From positions 1-12,812 of the forward strand of contig JAZDPW010000028.1 in the NCBI GenBank assembly GCA_043797305.1: a stretch of DNA of 12,812 bases. The letters are read 5' to 3'. The DNA is from CAZGHF01 sp043797305. GTDB lineage: Bacteria; Patescibacteriota; Minisyncoccia; UBA6257; GWB1-50-10. The position numbers and the translations under genes were made by a program. The notes beneath the pieces were generated by a model. It did not search any database. It was not told the DNA's origin and was given only the letters and a program-made list of their open reading frames with translations. Of this stretch, positions 1 to 7,048 are shown piece by piece; within the stretch, counting starts at the first letter, position 1, and every line of letters begins with the position of its first letter.

Positions 1-3000
1 TTCATTATTTTCTTCTTGTTCTTCTTTTTCTTCGTAACCGGTGTCGACGTCCACGCCGAGTCCCAATGATTTCAACTCCGAAATAAGAACGTTGAAAGAC
101 GCCGGAATGTTGGGTTTCCTGATGTCTTCGCCGCGGATAATCGATTCAAAAGCCGCCGAGCGTCCCAAAACGTCGTCGGATTTTATGGTAAGCATTTCCT
201 GCAAGGTATGAGCCGCGCCGTATCCTTCGAGCGCCCAAACCTCCATTTCCCCGAAACGCTGGCCGCCAAGCTGGGCCTTGCCGCCTAAGGGCTGCTGAGT
301 AATCAGGGAGTAGGGACCGGTCGAACGCATGTGAATTTTGTCTTCAACCAAATGATTGAGCTTCATTATGTAAATGTAGCCAACCGTCACCGGCCGGCCG
401 AAAGCTTTGCCGGTCAAGCCGTCGTAGAGCGTAATTTTGCCGTTCTCGGGAAGATTTGCTTCCTTAAGCTCCGCTCTTATTTGTTCCTCATCGGCACCGA
501 CGAAGTTAGGGACGATCGCCCGATAACCCAGCCGGGCGGCCGCAAAGCCAAGCTGAGTTTCCAAAATCTGGCCGAGGTTCATACGGGATACGACGCCCAA
601 AGGATTCAAAATCACGTCAACCGGCGTTCCGTCCTCAAGGTAAGGCATGTCTTCCACCGGGCGGATTTGGGAAATGACGCCCTTGTTGCCGTGCCGACCG
701 GTCAGCTTGTCACCGGCTCTTATTTTTCTCAACTGGGCGATTTCAATGTGAATTTTCTTGATAATTCCGGGTTCGAGTTTATCACCCTTGTCGCGGGACT
801 GAATTTTAATGCCGATTATCCGCCCTGTCCGGCCGTGCGGCAGAGTAAGAGAAGTATCTTTGACGTCCCGGGCTTTCTCGCCGAAAATCGCCCGCAAAAG
901 CCGCTCTTCGGAAGTAAGCTCCGATTCGCCTTTCGGGGAAATTTTCCCGACCAAAATGTCGCCGGCTCGGACTTCCGCGCCGATGCGGACTATTCCCTCT
1001 TCGTCGAGGTTTCGCAGTTTTTCTTCGGCAATGTTCGGAATATCGGGGGTGGTAATCTCCGGTCCGAGTTTGGTGTCCCGCACCGAACAAATGAAAGTTT
1101 CGATGTGAATCGAGGTAAAGAGGTCTTCTCGGGCAACCCGCTCGGAAAGGATTACCGCGTCTTCGTAATTGCCGCCGCGCCAGGACATAAAAGCAACAAG
1201 AAGATTTTGACCTAAAGCCAAAACGCCGTGGTCGGTGGCCGCGCCGTCGGCAAGAATGCCTCCCTTTTTGACTTTATCGCCGACTTGGACAACCGGCCGC
1301 TGGGAAAGACAGGTTGATTGGTTGGAACGCTTGAATTTAAAAATGGGATAGGTTTTGTCGCCCGAGGCGGTTTTTACCACAATTGCTCTTCCGTCAACCT
1401 GACTGATTTCGCCGTCAAAATCGGAAACGAGAACCTGCTTCGAATCGTAAGCGACTTTTTCCTCCTGACCGGTTCCGACAAAAGGCGCCTGAGGCCGCAG
1501 GGACGGAACGGCCTGACGCTGCATGTTCGAGCCCATTAGGGCGCGGTTCGCATCATTGTGCTCGAGAAAAGGAATAAGCGAAGCGGCGGAGCTTACGAAT
1601 TGGTTCGGGGAAACATCAATGAGGTCGAGTTCCTCGACCGGACAATTGCCCGGCTTGCCTTTTATTCTTGCCGCCACCCGCTTTTTGAGAATCATTCCGT
1701 TTTCGTCAACCTTTAGGTCGGCCTGGCCGATATTATATTTTCTCTCCTCAATCGCATCAAGCCAGACAACTTTAGAAGTAATCTTGCCTTTTTGAACTTT
1801 AAAGTAAGGAGCTTCCAGGAAACCGAAATCGTTCACCCTCGCGTAGTTGGCGAGGTAGTTTACCAAACCGATATTCGCCCCTTCCGGCGTCTGAATGGGA
1901 CAAATCCTCCCGTAGTAAGTGGGGTGGACGTCGCGCACCTCAAAGCCGGCCCGTTCTCTGGTCAAACCTCCCGGTCCCATTGCCGAGAGCCGCCTCTTGT
2001 GCTCGAGTTCGGCCAAGGGATTCACCTGGTCCATAAACTGGGAAAGCTGGGAAGAAGTGAAAAGGTCGCGGACGACGGCGCTCAAAACTTTGTAGTTTAC
2101 GAGCTGGGCGGGTTGAAGGGACTTTCGCTCGAGAGTGGACATCCGGTCCTGAACGCCGCGCCGCATTCTCGCAAAACCCACTCGTAACCGCGACTGGACC
2201 AGTTCGCCGACCGCCCTGATTCTTTTGTTGCCAAGTTCGTCGGCATCGTCCGGTTCTGCTTGAGGGCTGTTATTCAACCGGATAACTTCTTTGACCATCG
2301 CTATTATGTCTTCTTTATCCAGTGTGCCTTCTTTTTTCTTCGGAGAAAGACTAAGACGCTGGTTAAATTTAAATCTTCCGACTGCCCCCAAATCGTAGCG
2401 GTCAAAACGCTGGAACATCGGTTCAATAAGCGAGCGGGCGTTGTCGGCCGTCGCCAAATCTCCCGGCCTCAATCTCTTGTAGAGTTCCACGAAAGATTCA
2501 TCGACGGTTTTGGCGCCGTCTCCTTCGATTGTCCGCGTGATGTAATTTATCTTTCCGGTGTCGACGTTCTTGAATTCCTTCAAAATGGCTTCGTTGTCTC
2601 CTAGGCCGAAAACCCGAAGAAGCTGAGTCACCGGCGCTTTGCGCTTCCGGTCAATTTTCACGTAAATCACGCCGGCCGAATCGGTTTCGAGCTCAACCCA
2701 ACTGCCCCGATTGGGAATAATTTTCGAACCGAAAAGCTTCTGGCCTCTAAAAACGCTCGCCGTAAAGTAAACGCCGGGCGAACGAATGAGCTGGGAAATC
2801 ACCACCCGTTCCACGCCGTTTATGATGAAGGTTCCCCGGTCGGTCATTATCGGAAACTCACCGAGGTAAACTTCCTGAGTCCGGTTTTGTTTCGAAACTT
2901 TATCAATGAGTTTGAGGTTCGCCCGGAGAGCCGCTTCGTAAGTCAGGTCTTTTTCCTTCGATTGCTCTTCGGTGTACTTGGGCGGGTCAAGCTTGTAATT

Positions 3001-3174
3001 CAAAAAGTGGAGCTCAAGTTCGCTCCCGGAGTGGTCTTTGATGGGAGAAATTTCGTCAAAAAGCTCCCGCAGTCCTTTTTCCTTGAACCACTTGAAGGAG
3101 TTGAGCTGAATCTCTATGAGATTCGGGGCTTTGAAAGGAGGGGTTTTGAAAAAGGAAAATGTTTTGGTCCTCAT
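1..3174 (-). CDS. rpoB: DNA-directed RNA polymerase subunit beta (3' end cut by window edge)
   Basis: Catalytic beta subunit of RNA polymerase. My reverse-strand translation is open from ATG 3174 to the window edge, 1058 codons with no stop. It holds the rifampicin-region block with SQLSQFMDQVNPLAE (M381 corresponds to E. coli M515), GPGGLTRERAGFEVRDVHP, the active-site block GDKLTGRHGNKG near residue 820, and the C-terminal block GGKAQLGGQRFGEMEVWALE near residue 965. The last visible residues pass the usual family C-terminus (FNVLISELKSLGLGVDV) into a Glu-rich tail, so only a few codons should be missing. The protein is short (B. subtilis about 1190, E. coli 1342); most of the shortfall is in the N-terminal half, where the Rif cluster lies about 90 residues earlier than in B. 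subtilis. The start overlaps the mltG stop (ATGA) and has no Shine-Dalgarno, which suggests coupled translation. Identification is certain. Confidence 0.98.
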   Translation of the reverse strand, partial: MRTKTFSFFKTPPFKAPNLIEIQLNSFKWFKEKGLRELFDEISPIKDHSGSELELHFLNYKLDPPKYTEEQSKEKDLTYEAALRANLKLIDKVSKQNRTQEVYLGEFPIMTDRGTFIINGVERVVISQLIRSPGVYFTASVFRGQKLFGSKIIPNRGSWVELETDSAGVIYVKIDRKRKAPVTQLLRVFGLGDNEAILKEFKNVDTGKINYITRTIEGDGAKTVDESFVELYKRLRPGDLATADNARSLIEPMFQRFDRYDLGAVGRFKFNQRLSLSPKKKEGTLDKEDIIAMVKEVIRLNNSPQAEPDDADELGNKRIRAVGELVQSRLRVGFARMRRGVQDRMSTLERKSLQPAQLVNYKVLSAVVRDLFTSSQLSQFMDQVNPLAELEHKRRLSAMGPGGLTRERAGFEVRDVHPTYYGRICPIQTPEGANIGLVNYLANYARVNDFGFLEAPYFKVQKGKITSKVVWLDAIEERKYNIGQADLKVDENGMILKKRVAARIKGKPGNCPVEELDLIDVSPNQFVSSAASLIPFLEHNDANRALMGSNMQRQAVPSLRPQAPFVGTGQEEKVAYDSKQVLVSDFDGEISQVDGRAIVVKTASGDKTYPIFKFKRSNQSTCLSQRPVVQVGDKVKKGGILADGAATDHGVLALGQNLLVAFMSWRGGNYEDAVILSERVAREDLFTSIHIETFICSVRDTKLGPEITTPDIPNIAEEKLRNLDEEGIVRIGAEVRAGDILVGKISPKGESELTSEERLLRAIFGEKARDVKDTSLTLPHGRTGRIIGIKIQSRDKGDKLEPGIIKKIHIEIAQLRKIRAGDKLTGRHGNKGVISQIRPVEDMPYLEDGTPVDVILNPLGVVSRMNLGQILETQLGFAAARLGYRAIVPNFVGADEEQIRAELKEANLPENGKITLYDGLTGKAFGRPVTVGYIYIMKLNHLVEDKIHMRSTGPYSLITQQPLGGKAQLGGQRFGEMEVWALEGYGAAHTLQEMLTIKSDDVLGRSAAFESIIRGEDIRKPNIPASFNVLISELKSLGLGVDVDTGYEEKEEQEENNE

Positions 3175-4196
3175 AAGTACTTGACTCTGTTTTCGTTGTG
3201 CTCGTCAAGCGTTCTCGAAAAAATCGTCTCTCCGGTCTTTTCGGTGGAAAGATAGTAAAAATAGGGGCTTTTTTCGGGTTCCGCCGCCGCCCGAATTGCC
3301 GACTGGCCGGGGTTGGAGATCGGCGTCGGCGTCCAGCCAAGCCGCTCATAAGTGTTGTAAGGGGAAGGAAGAGTCAAGTCTCCTCTAGTAACAACTATTT
3401 CGCCGCAACCACGAAGTTCGCCGTCACACTTTAAGTAACTTATCGTCGCGTCAACCTGAAGCGGCATTCCTATCGAAAGGCGCTTAAGGAGAATGCCCGC
3501 CACTATCCGCCGGTCGTTGAAATCGGGCACTTCCCTCTCCAAATACGAAGCCAGTATCAGTAAATCGTACCAGTTATTCTCGGTTTTTAAAAGGGGCCAG
3601 GCTTTTTCTTCAAAATTGTCGAGAAGCCGCCGAAGAACTGTCTCGGCGCCGGAAGAAACTTCAAAACGATAGGTGTCGGGGAAAAGAAATCCCTCGAGCG
3701 ATTGCGCTCCGGTTAAAAACTCGAAATCCTGTTCCAGTTTTTCGATGGGAAAATTTATAATAGAATCTTCTTCGATGACCTGAGCGGAAACAAGCATTGA
3801 GTCGATATCCTTTAAGGCCGAACCTTCCGGTATCGTAACCGTCACTTCGTTTTCGCCCTGCTTGGTGAGTTGCCGGATTATCTGCGGCACGCTCATCTTC
3901 GCACTAAGCTCGTGAACACCCGGCTGGAGTTTCCGGGCCGAACCGCTTATAAGCGAATAAGTTTTGAAAACGGCGATTGATTTTATCAAACCTCCTTGAG
4001 AAAGCCGGGCGCTTATTTCTTTCAAACCTTCGCCTTTAGAAATCTTGAAAATAATTTCACCGTTGCCGTTTTTATCGGCGTTCGGCTGCAGCCCCCAGAA
4101 AAAATAAGCGATGACCAGAATGAAAAATATGATCACCGCCAAGGTAATTGTGAAACGCGAATTCAACAGACCTCTTTTCCCGATTTGAGGGTTCAT
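3171..4196 (-). CDS. mltG: Endolytic murein transglycosylase MltG (YceG-like)
   Basis: Membrane-anchored lytic transglycosylase that cleaves nascent glycan strands and is thought to end peptidoglycan chain growth. The 341-residue protein has a short basic N-terminus, one membrane helix at about 17-35, a LysM-like region at about 47-115, and the YceG catalytic domain. Family landmarks are LEGFLFPDTYRF (167-178), LASYLEREV with E220 in the place of the catalytic glutamate (E. coli E218), MPLQVDATISY (244-254), and SPYNTYERLGWTPTPISNPG (278-297). Length matches the family (about 340). It lies 47 bases after rodA, so a polymerase and a strand-cleaving enzyme of the same pathway are neighbours. 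Its TGA stop overlaps the rpoB ATG. The start at 4196 gives a sensible cytoplasmic tail; the upstream sequence is A/T-rich without a Shine-Dalgarno. Confidence 0.95.
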   Translation of the reverse strand: MNPQIGKRGLLNSRFTITLAVIIFFILVIAYFFWGLQPNADKNGNGEIIFKISKGEGLKEISARLSQGGLIKSIAVFKTYSLISGSARKLQPGVHELSAKMSVPQIIRQLTKQGENEVTVTIPEGSALKDIDSMLVSAQVIEEDSIINFPIEKLEQDFEFLTGAQSLEGFLFPDTYRFEVSSGAETVLRRLLDNFEEKAWPLLKTENNWYDLLILASYLEREVPDFNDRRIVAGILLKRLSIGMPLQVDATISYLKCDGELRGCGEIVVTRGDLTLPSPYNTYERLGWTPTPISNPGQSAIRAAAEPEKSPYFYYLSTEKTGETIFSRTLDEHNENRVKYL

Positions 4197-4218
4197 TATT
4201 TACCCAAAAAAATTAATG

Positions 4219-4247
4219 ACTATAAAAACCCACCCCTTTTTCCTTAA
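4219..4247 (-). promoter_or_regulatory. Candidate sigma70-type promoter before mltG-rpoB
   Basis: On the minus strand TTAAGG (4247-4242, 3 of 6 matches to TTGACA) is followed after exactly 17 bases by TATAGT (4224-4219, 5 of 6 matches to TATAAT). The -35 overlaps the rodA stop codon. The expected transcription start near 4212 would leave a leader of about 16 bases before the mltG ATG. It could give mltG-rpoB expression independent of tpiA-rodA. The -35 is poor and there is no extended -10, so this rests on spacing and location. Confidence 0.33.
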
Positions 4248-5317
4248 TGGGATTCTATTTTGATTTTCTGAATTATACTCACCAAGACGGAAAGTGTCAA
4301 TATGGATGACCCGCCGTAGCTTAGGAACGGGAAGTTGATGCCGGTAATGGGCATTAGGCCTAAATTTGAGCTTACATTTATGAAAAATTGGACCGAGAGC
4401 ACCAGAGCCAGGCCCAAAACGATGAATTTCGAGTCGTTATTACTCGCCCCTATCCCGATTTTTATGACCCGATAAAGAATAAGGAGAAAAGCCAAAATGA
4501 CGACCGCCCCGCCGAAAATCCCCCACTCCTCCACGAAAGCGGCAAATAAAAAGTCGGTTTCCGCCTCTGGCAAAAACCCAAGCTGAACCTGACTGCCCGC
4601 CCCGAAACCCTTGCCCCAGAAACCGGCCGAGCCGATGGCAATTTTGGATTGGACGACGTTGTAATTTATCCCCAACTGGTCGGCGCTGGGATTTAAGAAA
4701 CCGATGATTCTTTCTTTTTGATAGGGCTTAAGATACGAAACCCAAAGAAAAGTAAAAATCAAAATTGCGATGAGGAGCCCCAATAAAAGCCTTTTTTTGT
4801 TCACGCCGCTCGTAAGAAGAAAGCCGACCCAAATCGCGAATATGACGGCCGCCGAACCGAGATCCGGCTGAACGGCGACGAGCGCCGCCGGCAAGGCGGT
4901 GTAGAAAAAAGAGAGAGCGATATTTTTGCCGAGCCAAGCGGCAACGTATCGGCGCGAAAAAAATCCGGCAAGGAGGAGGATGAGCGCAAGCTTGGCAAGC
5001 TCGGCCGGTTGAAATTCCAAACTGCCTAAACTTAGCCAGCTTTTCACTCCCCTTACCGTTTCGGATTGGAGATTCACGACAATAAGAAGGATGACGGAAA
5101 ACCAATAAAGCCCCTGCCGGAAATACGTCTGACTCACAATGCTCCGCCAGTCAAAGCGGCTGCCGCCGACAATCACAGCTACCGCCATGACGTACCAAAT
5201 AAGCTGGCGGTAAAAAAGAGCGGTGCTCGAGCTAGAGAGCGAAAGCAGGCTCGCCGCGGCAAGGACAATTATGCCGCCCAAGAGCACCCAGTCGAAATTC
5301 CTGAACGAATATGTCAT
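4244..5317 (-). CDS. rodA: SEDS peptidoglycan glycosyltransferase RodA
   Basis: Polytopic SEDS-family enzyme that polymerises lipid II into glycan strands during cell elongation, normally paired with a class B PBP (none is encoded in this window). The 357-residue protein has about ten hydrophobic helices. SEDS signatures are FQPAELAKLALILLL (102-116), VQPDLGSA (149-156), YNVVQSKIAIGSAGFWGKGF (219-238), SQVQLGFLPEAETDFLFA (242-259) and PFLSYGGSS (330-338). D255 in the ETDF motif corresponds to the essential Asp of E. coli RodA (D262). The SQxQLGFLPE and EEWG motifs and the short N-terminus favour RodA over FtsW. It starts 6 bases after the FxLYD gene stop and is followed by mltG. The ATG at 5317 directly precedes the first helix. 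Confidence 0.93.
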   Translation of the reverse strand: MTYSFRNFDWVLLGGIIVLAAASLLSLSSSSTALFYRQLIWYVMAVAVIVGGSRFDWRSIVSQTYFRQGLYWFSVILLIVVNLQSETVRGVKSWLSLGSLEFQPAELAKLALILLLAGFFSRRYVAAWLGKNIALSFFYTALPAALVAVQPDLGSAAVIFAIWVGFLLTSGVNKKRLLLGLLIAILIFTFLWVSYLKPYQKERIIGFLNPSADQLGINYNVVQSKIAIGSAGFWGKGFGAGSQVQLGFLPEAETDFLFAAFVEEWGIFGGAVVILAFLLILYRVIKIGIGASNNDSKFIVLGLALVLSVQFFINVSSNLGLMPITGINFPFLSYGGSSILTLSVLVSIIQKIKIESH

Positions 5318-5323
5318 ACGGGC

Positions 5324-5746
5324 CTATTGCAGTTTGAAAGACACCTCCGTTGATTCTCCCCAAACATCTTCGGCAATCCCCTGGTCTTCCGGGAAAAAAA
5401 CCGTGAAAGGTTCGGATTCGAACGCTCCTATGCGCTCCTCCAGTGTTTCCGAAGAATAAATTTCCACTCCCTCTTTGCTTAATAGGGTGGCTTCTATTTT
5501 CACGTTCCGGACCACCTGCGGACTCTTGTTTTTGAGATTCCCGGTTACTCTTACTTCATCCCCGCTCACTTCGGTTTTCACGTTTTCAAAATCAAGATTC
5601 GGGGCGGGAATTTCGGGAACCAAAGGATTTGGAACGATAATTTCCTCCGGCGCCTTGAAAACCGCCGAATAAATCGCAAACAAAACGAGGGCAAAAACCG
5701 CAAGATAACCGATGCCATAGATAAATTGTTTGAAGAAACGTTTCAT
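5324..5746 (-). CDS. Membrane-anchored FxLYD-type beta-sandwich protein
   Basis: A 140-residue protein with a basic N-terminus, one membrane helix at about 10-29, a Pro-rich linker (about 32-50, including VPNPLVPEIPAPN) and an extracytoplasmic domain at about 51-140. The pattern of that domain (RVTGNLKNKSPQVVRNVKI, a polar turn, then AFESEPFTVFFPE) fits the FxLYD group of small beta-sandwich domains. Molecular function is unknown; such domains are common in surface proteins of Gram-positive and CPR bacteria. The ATG overlaps the tpiA TGA by 4 bases and the stop is 6 bases before rodA, so it is made with the elongation enzymes. A structural role in the envelope is plausible but not shown. The domain call comes from motif pattern only. 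Confidence 0.75.
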   Translation of the reverse strand: MKRFFKQFIYGIGYLAVFALVLFAIYSAVFKAPEEIIVPNPLVPEIPAPNLDFENVKTEVSGDEVRVTGNLKNKSPQVVRNVKIEATLLSKEGVEIYSSETLEERIGAFESEPFTVFFPEDQGIAEDVWGESTEVSFKLQ

Positions 5747-6516
5747 ATCGCGGACTGAACTATTTTTTGGAAATCGGACGCCTTTAGGCTCTCTTTCCCG
5801 ACCAGGGCGCCGTTTATTTCTTCAGGCGAAAGAAACGCCCGGGCGTTCTTCGAATTTACGGAGCCGCCGTAGAGCACTCTGACTTTTGACTTATGACTAA
5901 TAACTAATGACTCCTTAATGAAGCGCGCCATTTCTAACGCGTCTTCCGGTTTGTCGGCCCGGCCCGTGCCGATAGCCCAAATGGGTTCGTAGGCAATCAG
6001 CAAATTTTTGATTTTCGATATCGATTTCAAGTCCCGCCGAATCTGGTTTTTTACGAAACGCCCCGCCGCCACCCGGCCCTTTCTTCTTACCGATAACGGC
6101 TCGCCGACGCACAAGACCACTTTTAAACCTATCTTCAGGGTTTCTTTCGCTTTCTTATTAATTATTTCATCTGTTTCTCCCAGAGCACGCCGCTCGGAGT
6201 GACCGATGATAACGTACTTTACGCCGAGCGATTTCAGCTGCCGTGGCGACGCTTCGCCTATACAAATGGTTTCCCGCCCAGCTCTGCTGGGCGAGGCTCG
6301 CCCCTTCGGGGCGGCCAAAAACACGTCCTGAGCGCCGAAATTTATCTCTTTCTTATACTTATGCGAAATATCGGTAAGCCAGACGAAAGGCGGACATATC
6401 ACGATTTCAGCATTCTTTACTCCCCTTACCTTTTTCAGCACGGACTTAAAAAGCCTCTCCGCTTCCGCATAGGTTGAGGGATTCATCTTCCAGTTGGCTA
6501 TAATGAGTTCTTTCAT
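5743..6516 (-). CDS. tpiA: Triosephosphate isomerase with two repeat-derived segments
   Basis: Cytosolic glycolytic enzyme interconverting dihydroxyacetone phosphate and glyceraldehyde 3-phosphate. The TIM-barrel landmarks are intact: IIANWKMN with catalytic K10, IIGHSERR with H106, LIAYEPIWAIGTG with catalytic E177 followed by the flexible loop 6, and LYGGSV (215-220) for phosphate binding. It has 257 residues against a usual 250. Compared with yeast TIM, loop 3 (after GAQ, before GE) carries about 12 extra residues, about 68-81, encoded by GC-rich palindromes. The position that is Thr75 in typical TIMs (TGE) reads IGE here, as far as hand alignment can tell. A second repeat codes for the linker LVISHKSK (204-211) before the last strand. 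The ATG at 6516 is supported by the ELIIANWKMN N-terminus. The stop overlaps the next ATG. Confidence 0.96.
   Translation of the reverse strand: MKELIIANWKMNPSTYAEAERLFKSVLKKVRGVKNAEIVICPPFVWLTDISHKYKKEINFGAQDVFLAAPKGRASPSRAGRETICIGEASPRQLKSLGVKYVIIGHSERRALGETDEIINKKAKETLKIGLKVVLCVGEPLSVRRKGRVAAGRFVKNQIRRDLKSISKIKNLLIAYEPIWAIGTGRADKPEDALEMARFIKESLVISHKSKVRVLYGGSVNSKNARAFLSPEEINGALVGKESLKASDFQKIVQSAI
5884..5911 (+). repeat. Heptanucleotide tandem repeat inside tpiA
   Basis: Four consecutive 7-base units on the plus strand: TTTTGAC, TTATGAC, TAATAAC, TAATGAC (consensus TWATGAC), with a degenerate fifth unit CTCTGAC just before. Seven bases is not a codon multiple, so the units fall in different frames and the encoded residues (203-211) do not repeat. 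It lies in the variable linker before the last barrel strand of TpiA, a place that tolerates length change. The array resembles in style the heptameric STRR repeats known in filamentous cyanobacteria; no relation is implied. Confidence 0.75.
6275..6313. repeat. Cluster of overlapping GC-rich palindromes inserted in frame in tpiA
   Basis: On the plus strand an 8-bp stem (CGCCCAGC, 6275-6282; GCTGGGCG, 6286-6293) with loop TCT is followed by a 6-bp stem (CGCCCC, 6299-6304; GGGGCG, 6308-6313) with loop TTC. A third pairing joins them: GGGCGA (6289-6294) with TCGCCC (6298-6303). It encodes about residues 69-81 of TpiA, the stretch with no counterpart in other TIMs, and its 39 bases match an in-frame insertion of about 36. 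No T-run follows, so it is not a terminator. It resembles a small palindromic (REP- or RPE-like) element; no second copy is present in the window. Confidence 0.8.
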
Positions 6517-6650
6517 GATGGGTTCATTTTCTTCCCGTTTTGTCTGAGTGAAACGAAGTTACAAAACGCAATCCTTTAGGGTTCCCAATTTGTCTAAAAA
6601 CGCAAGCCAACGGCGGACAGTTCGCGACAATGGGTTTTTCACTTTTTTAT
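6517..6650. other. 134-base intergenic region with inverted repeats
   Basis: Longest gap in the window, between the frameshifted membrane gene and tpiA. It holds an inverted repeat GTTTTGT (6537-6543) / ACAAAAC (6561-6567) with a 17-base loop containing GAGTGAAACGAAG, close upstream of tpiA. It also has a longer imperfect pairing of CCCAATTTGTC with GACAATGGG further upstream (2-base bulge). A 5-bp stem followed by TTTTT on the minus strand could be a weak terminator for the hydrolase operon. I found no convincing -35/-10 pair for tpiA, though block 3 must be transcribed from here or by read-through. Confidence 0.45.
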
Positions 6651-7047
6651 TTAACCGAGTAAAGATTTTAGGGCTACTAAGCCCTTAGCCAAAGCATAAC
6701 CAAGAACAACAGAGATTAACAACATAACAACGGTTTGAAGAGAAGGGAGCAACATAAAAACAATCAAGCCGGTCATACCCAAGGTCCAGAAGTAACTCTT
6801 ATTTATTTGCGTGTCTTTTCCTTTCGCCAAGTTAAAAAACAAAGTTAAGTAAAACGGCATTGCCCCAAACAAACCGGTAAGATAACCTATAAACTCTTCG
6901 GGGAAAAAAATGCCCCCCCCCTCCAGTAGGAATAAATTTCCTTATTACTAATCCAAACCAGTAAGCGGTTGCAAGAGATAGTGCTAAAGAAACAAGAAAA
7001 ACAATCAGGTTTTTCTTAAATGCTGTCAGATTTTTGCTTCTATCCAT
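6651..7047 (-). pseudogene. Small four-helix membrane protein, frameshifted at a G9/T7 tract
   Basis: Two overlapping frames (7047-6832 and 6872-6651) join into one 131-residue protein if a single base is removed. The joint is the run of nine G (plus-strand C 6913-6921) or the run of seven T next to it; the span of 397 bases is exactly one more than 132 codons. The restored protein has helices at about 14-36, 53-70, 86-103 and 107-125 and the motif TGGGGIFFPEEF (or GGGGHFFP if a T is lost). Layout and motifs match the protein encoded at 9610-9981, so the two are probable paralogues. The ATG is 1 base after the hydrolase stop, so translation should be coupled. The break may be a sequencing error, phase variation, a programmed shift or a true decay. 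Function unknown. Confidence 0.7.
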
Positions 7048-7048
7048 G

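Noticed and set aside
331..1215. 294-codon open frame on the plus strand
   Set aside because: It is antisense to rpoB in a region where the beta-subunit translation is conserved without interruption; the product has no recognisable domain. It is a codon-bias shadow.
4197..4243. AAAAA...TTTTT pairing between rodA and mltG as a terminator
   Set aside because: The stem would be only five A-T pairs with a C/G-rich unpaired loop; too weak to support.
6275..6313. GC-rich hairpins as an intrinsic terminator
   Set aside because: They lie inside an intact tpiA frame with conserved sequence on both sides and no T-run follows on either strand.
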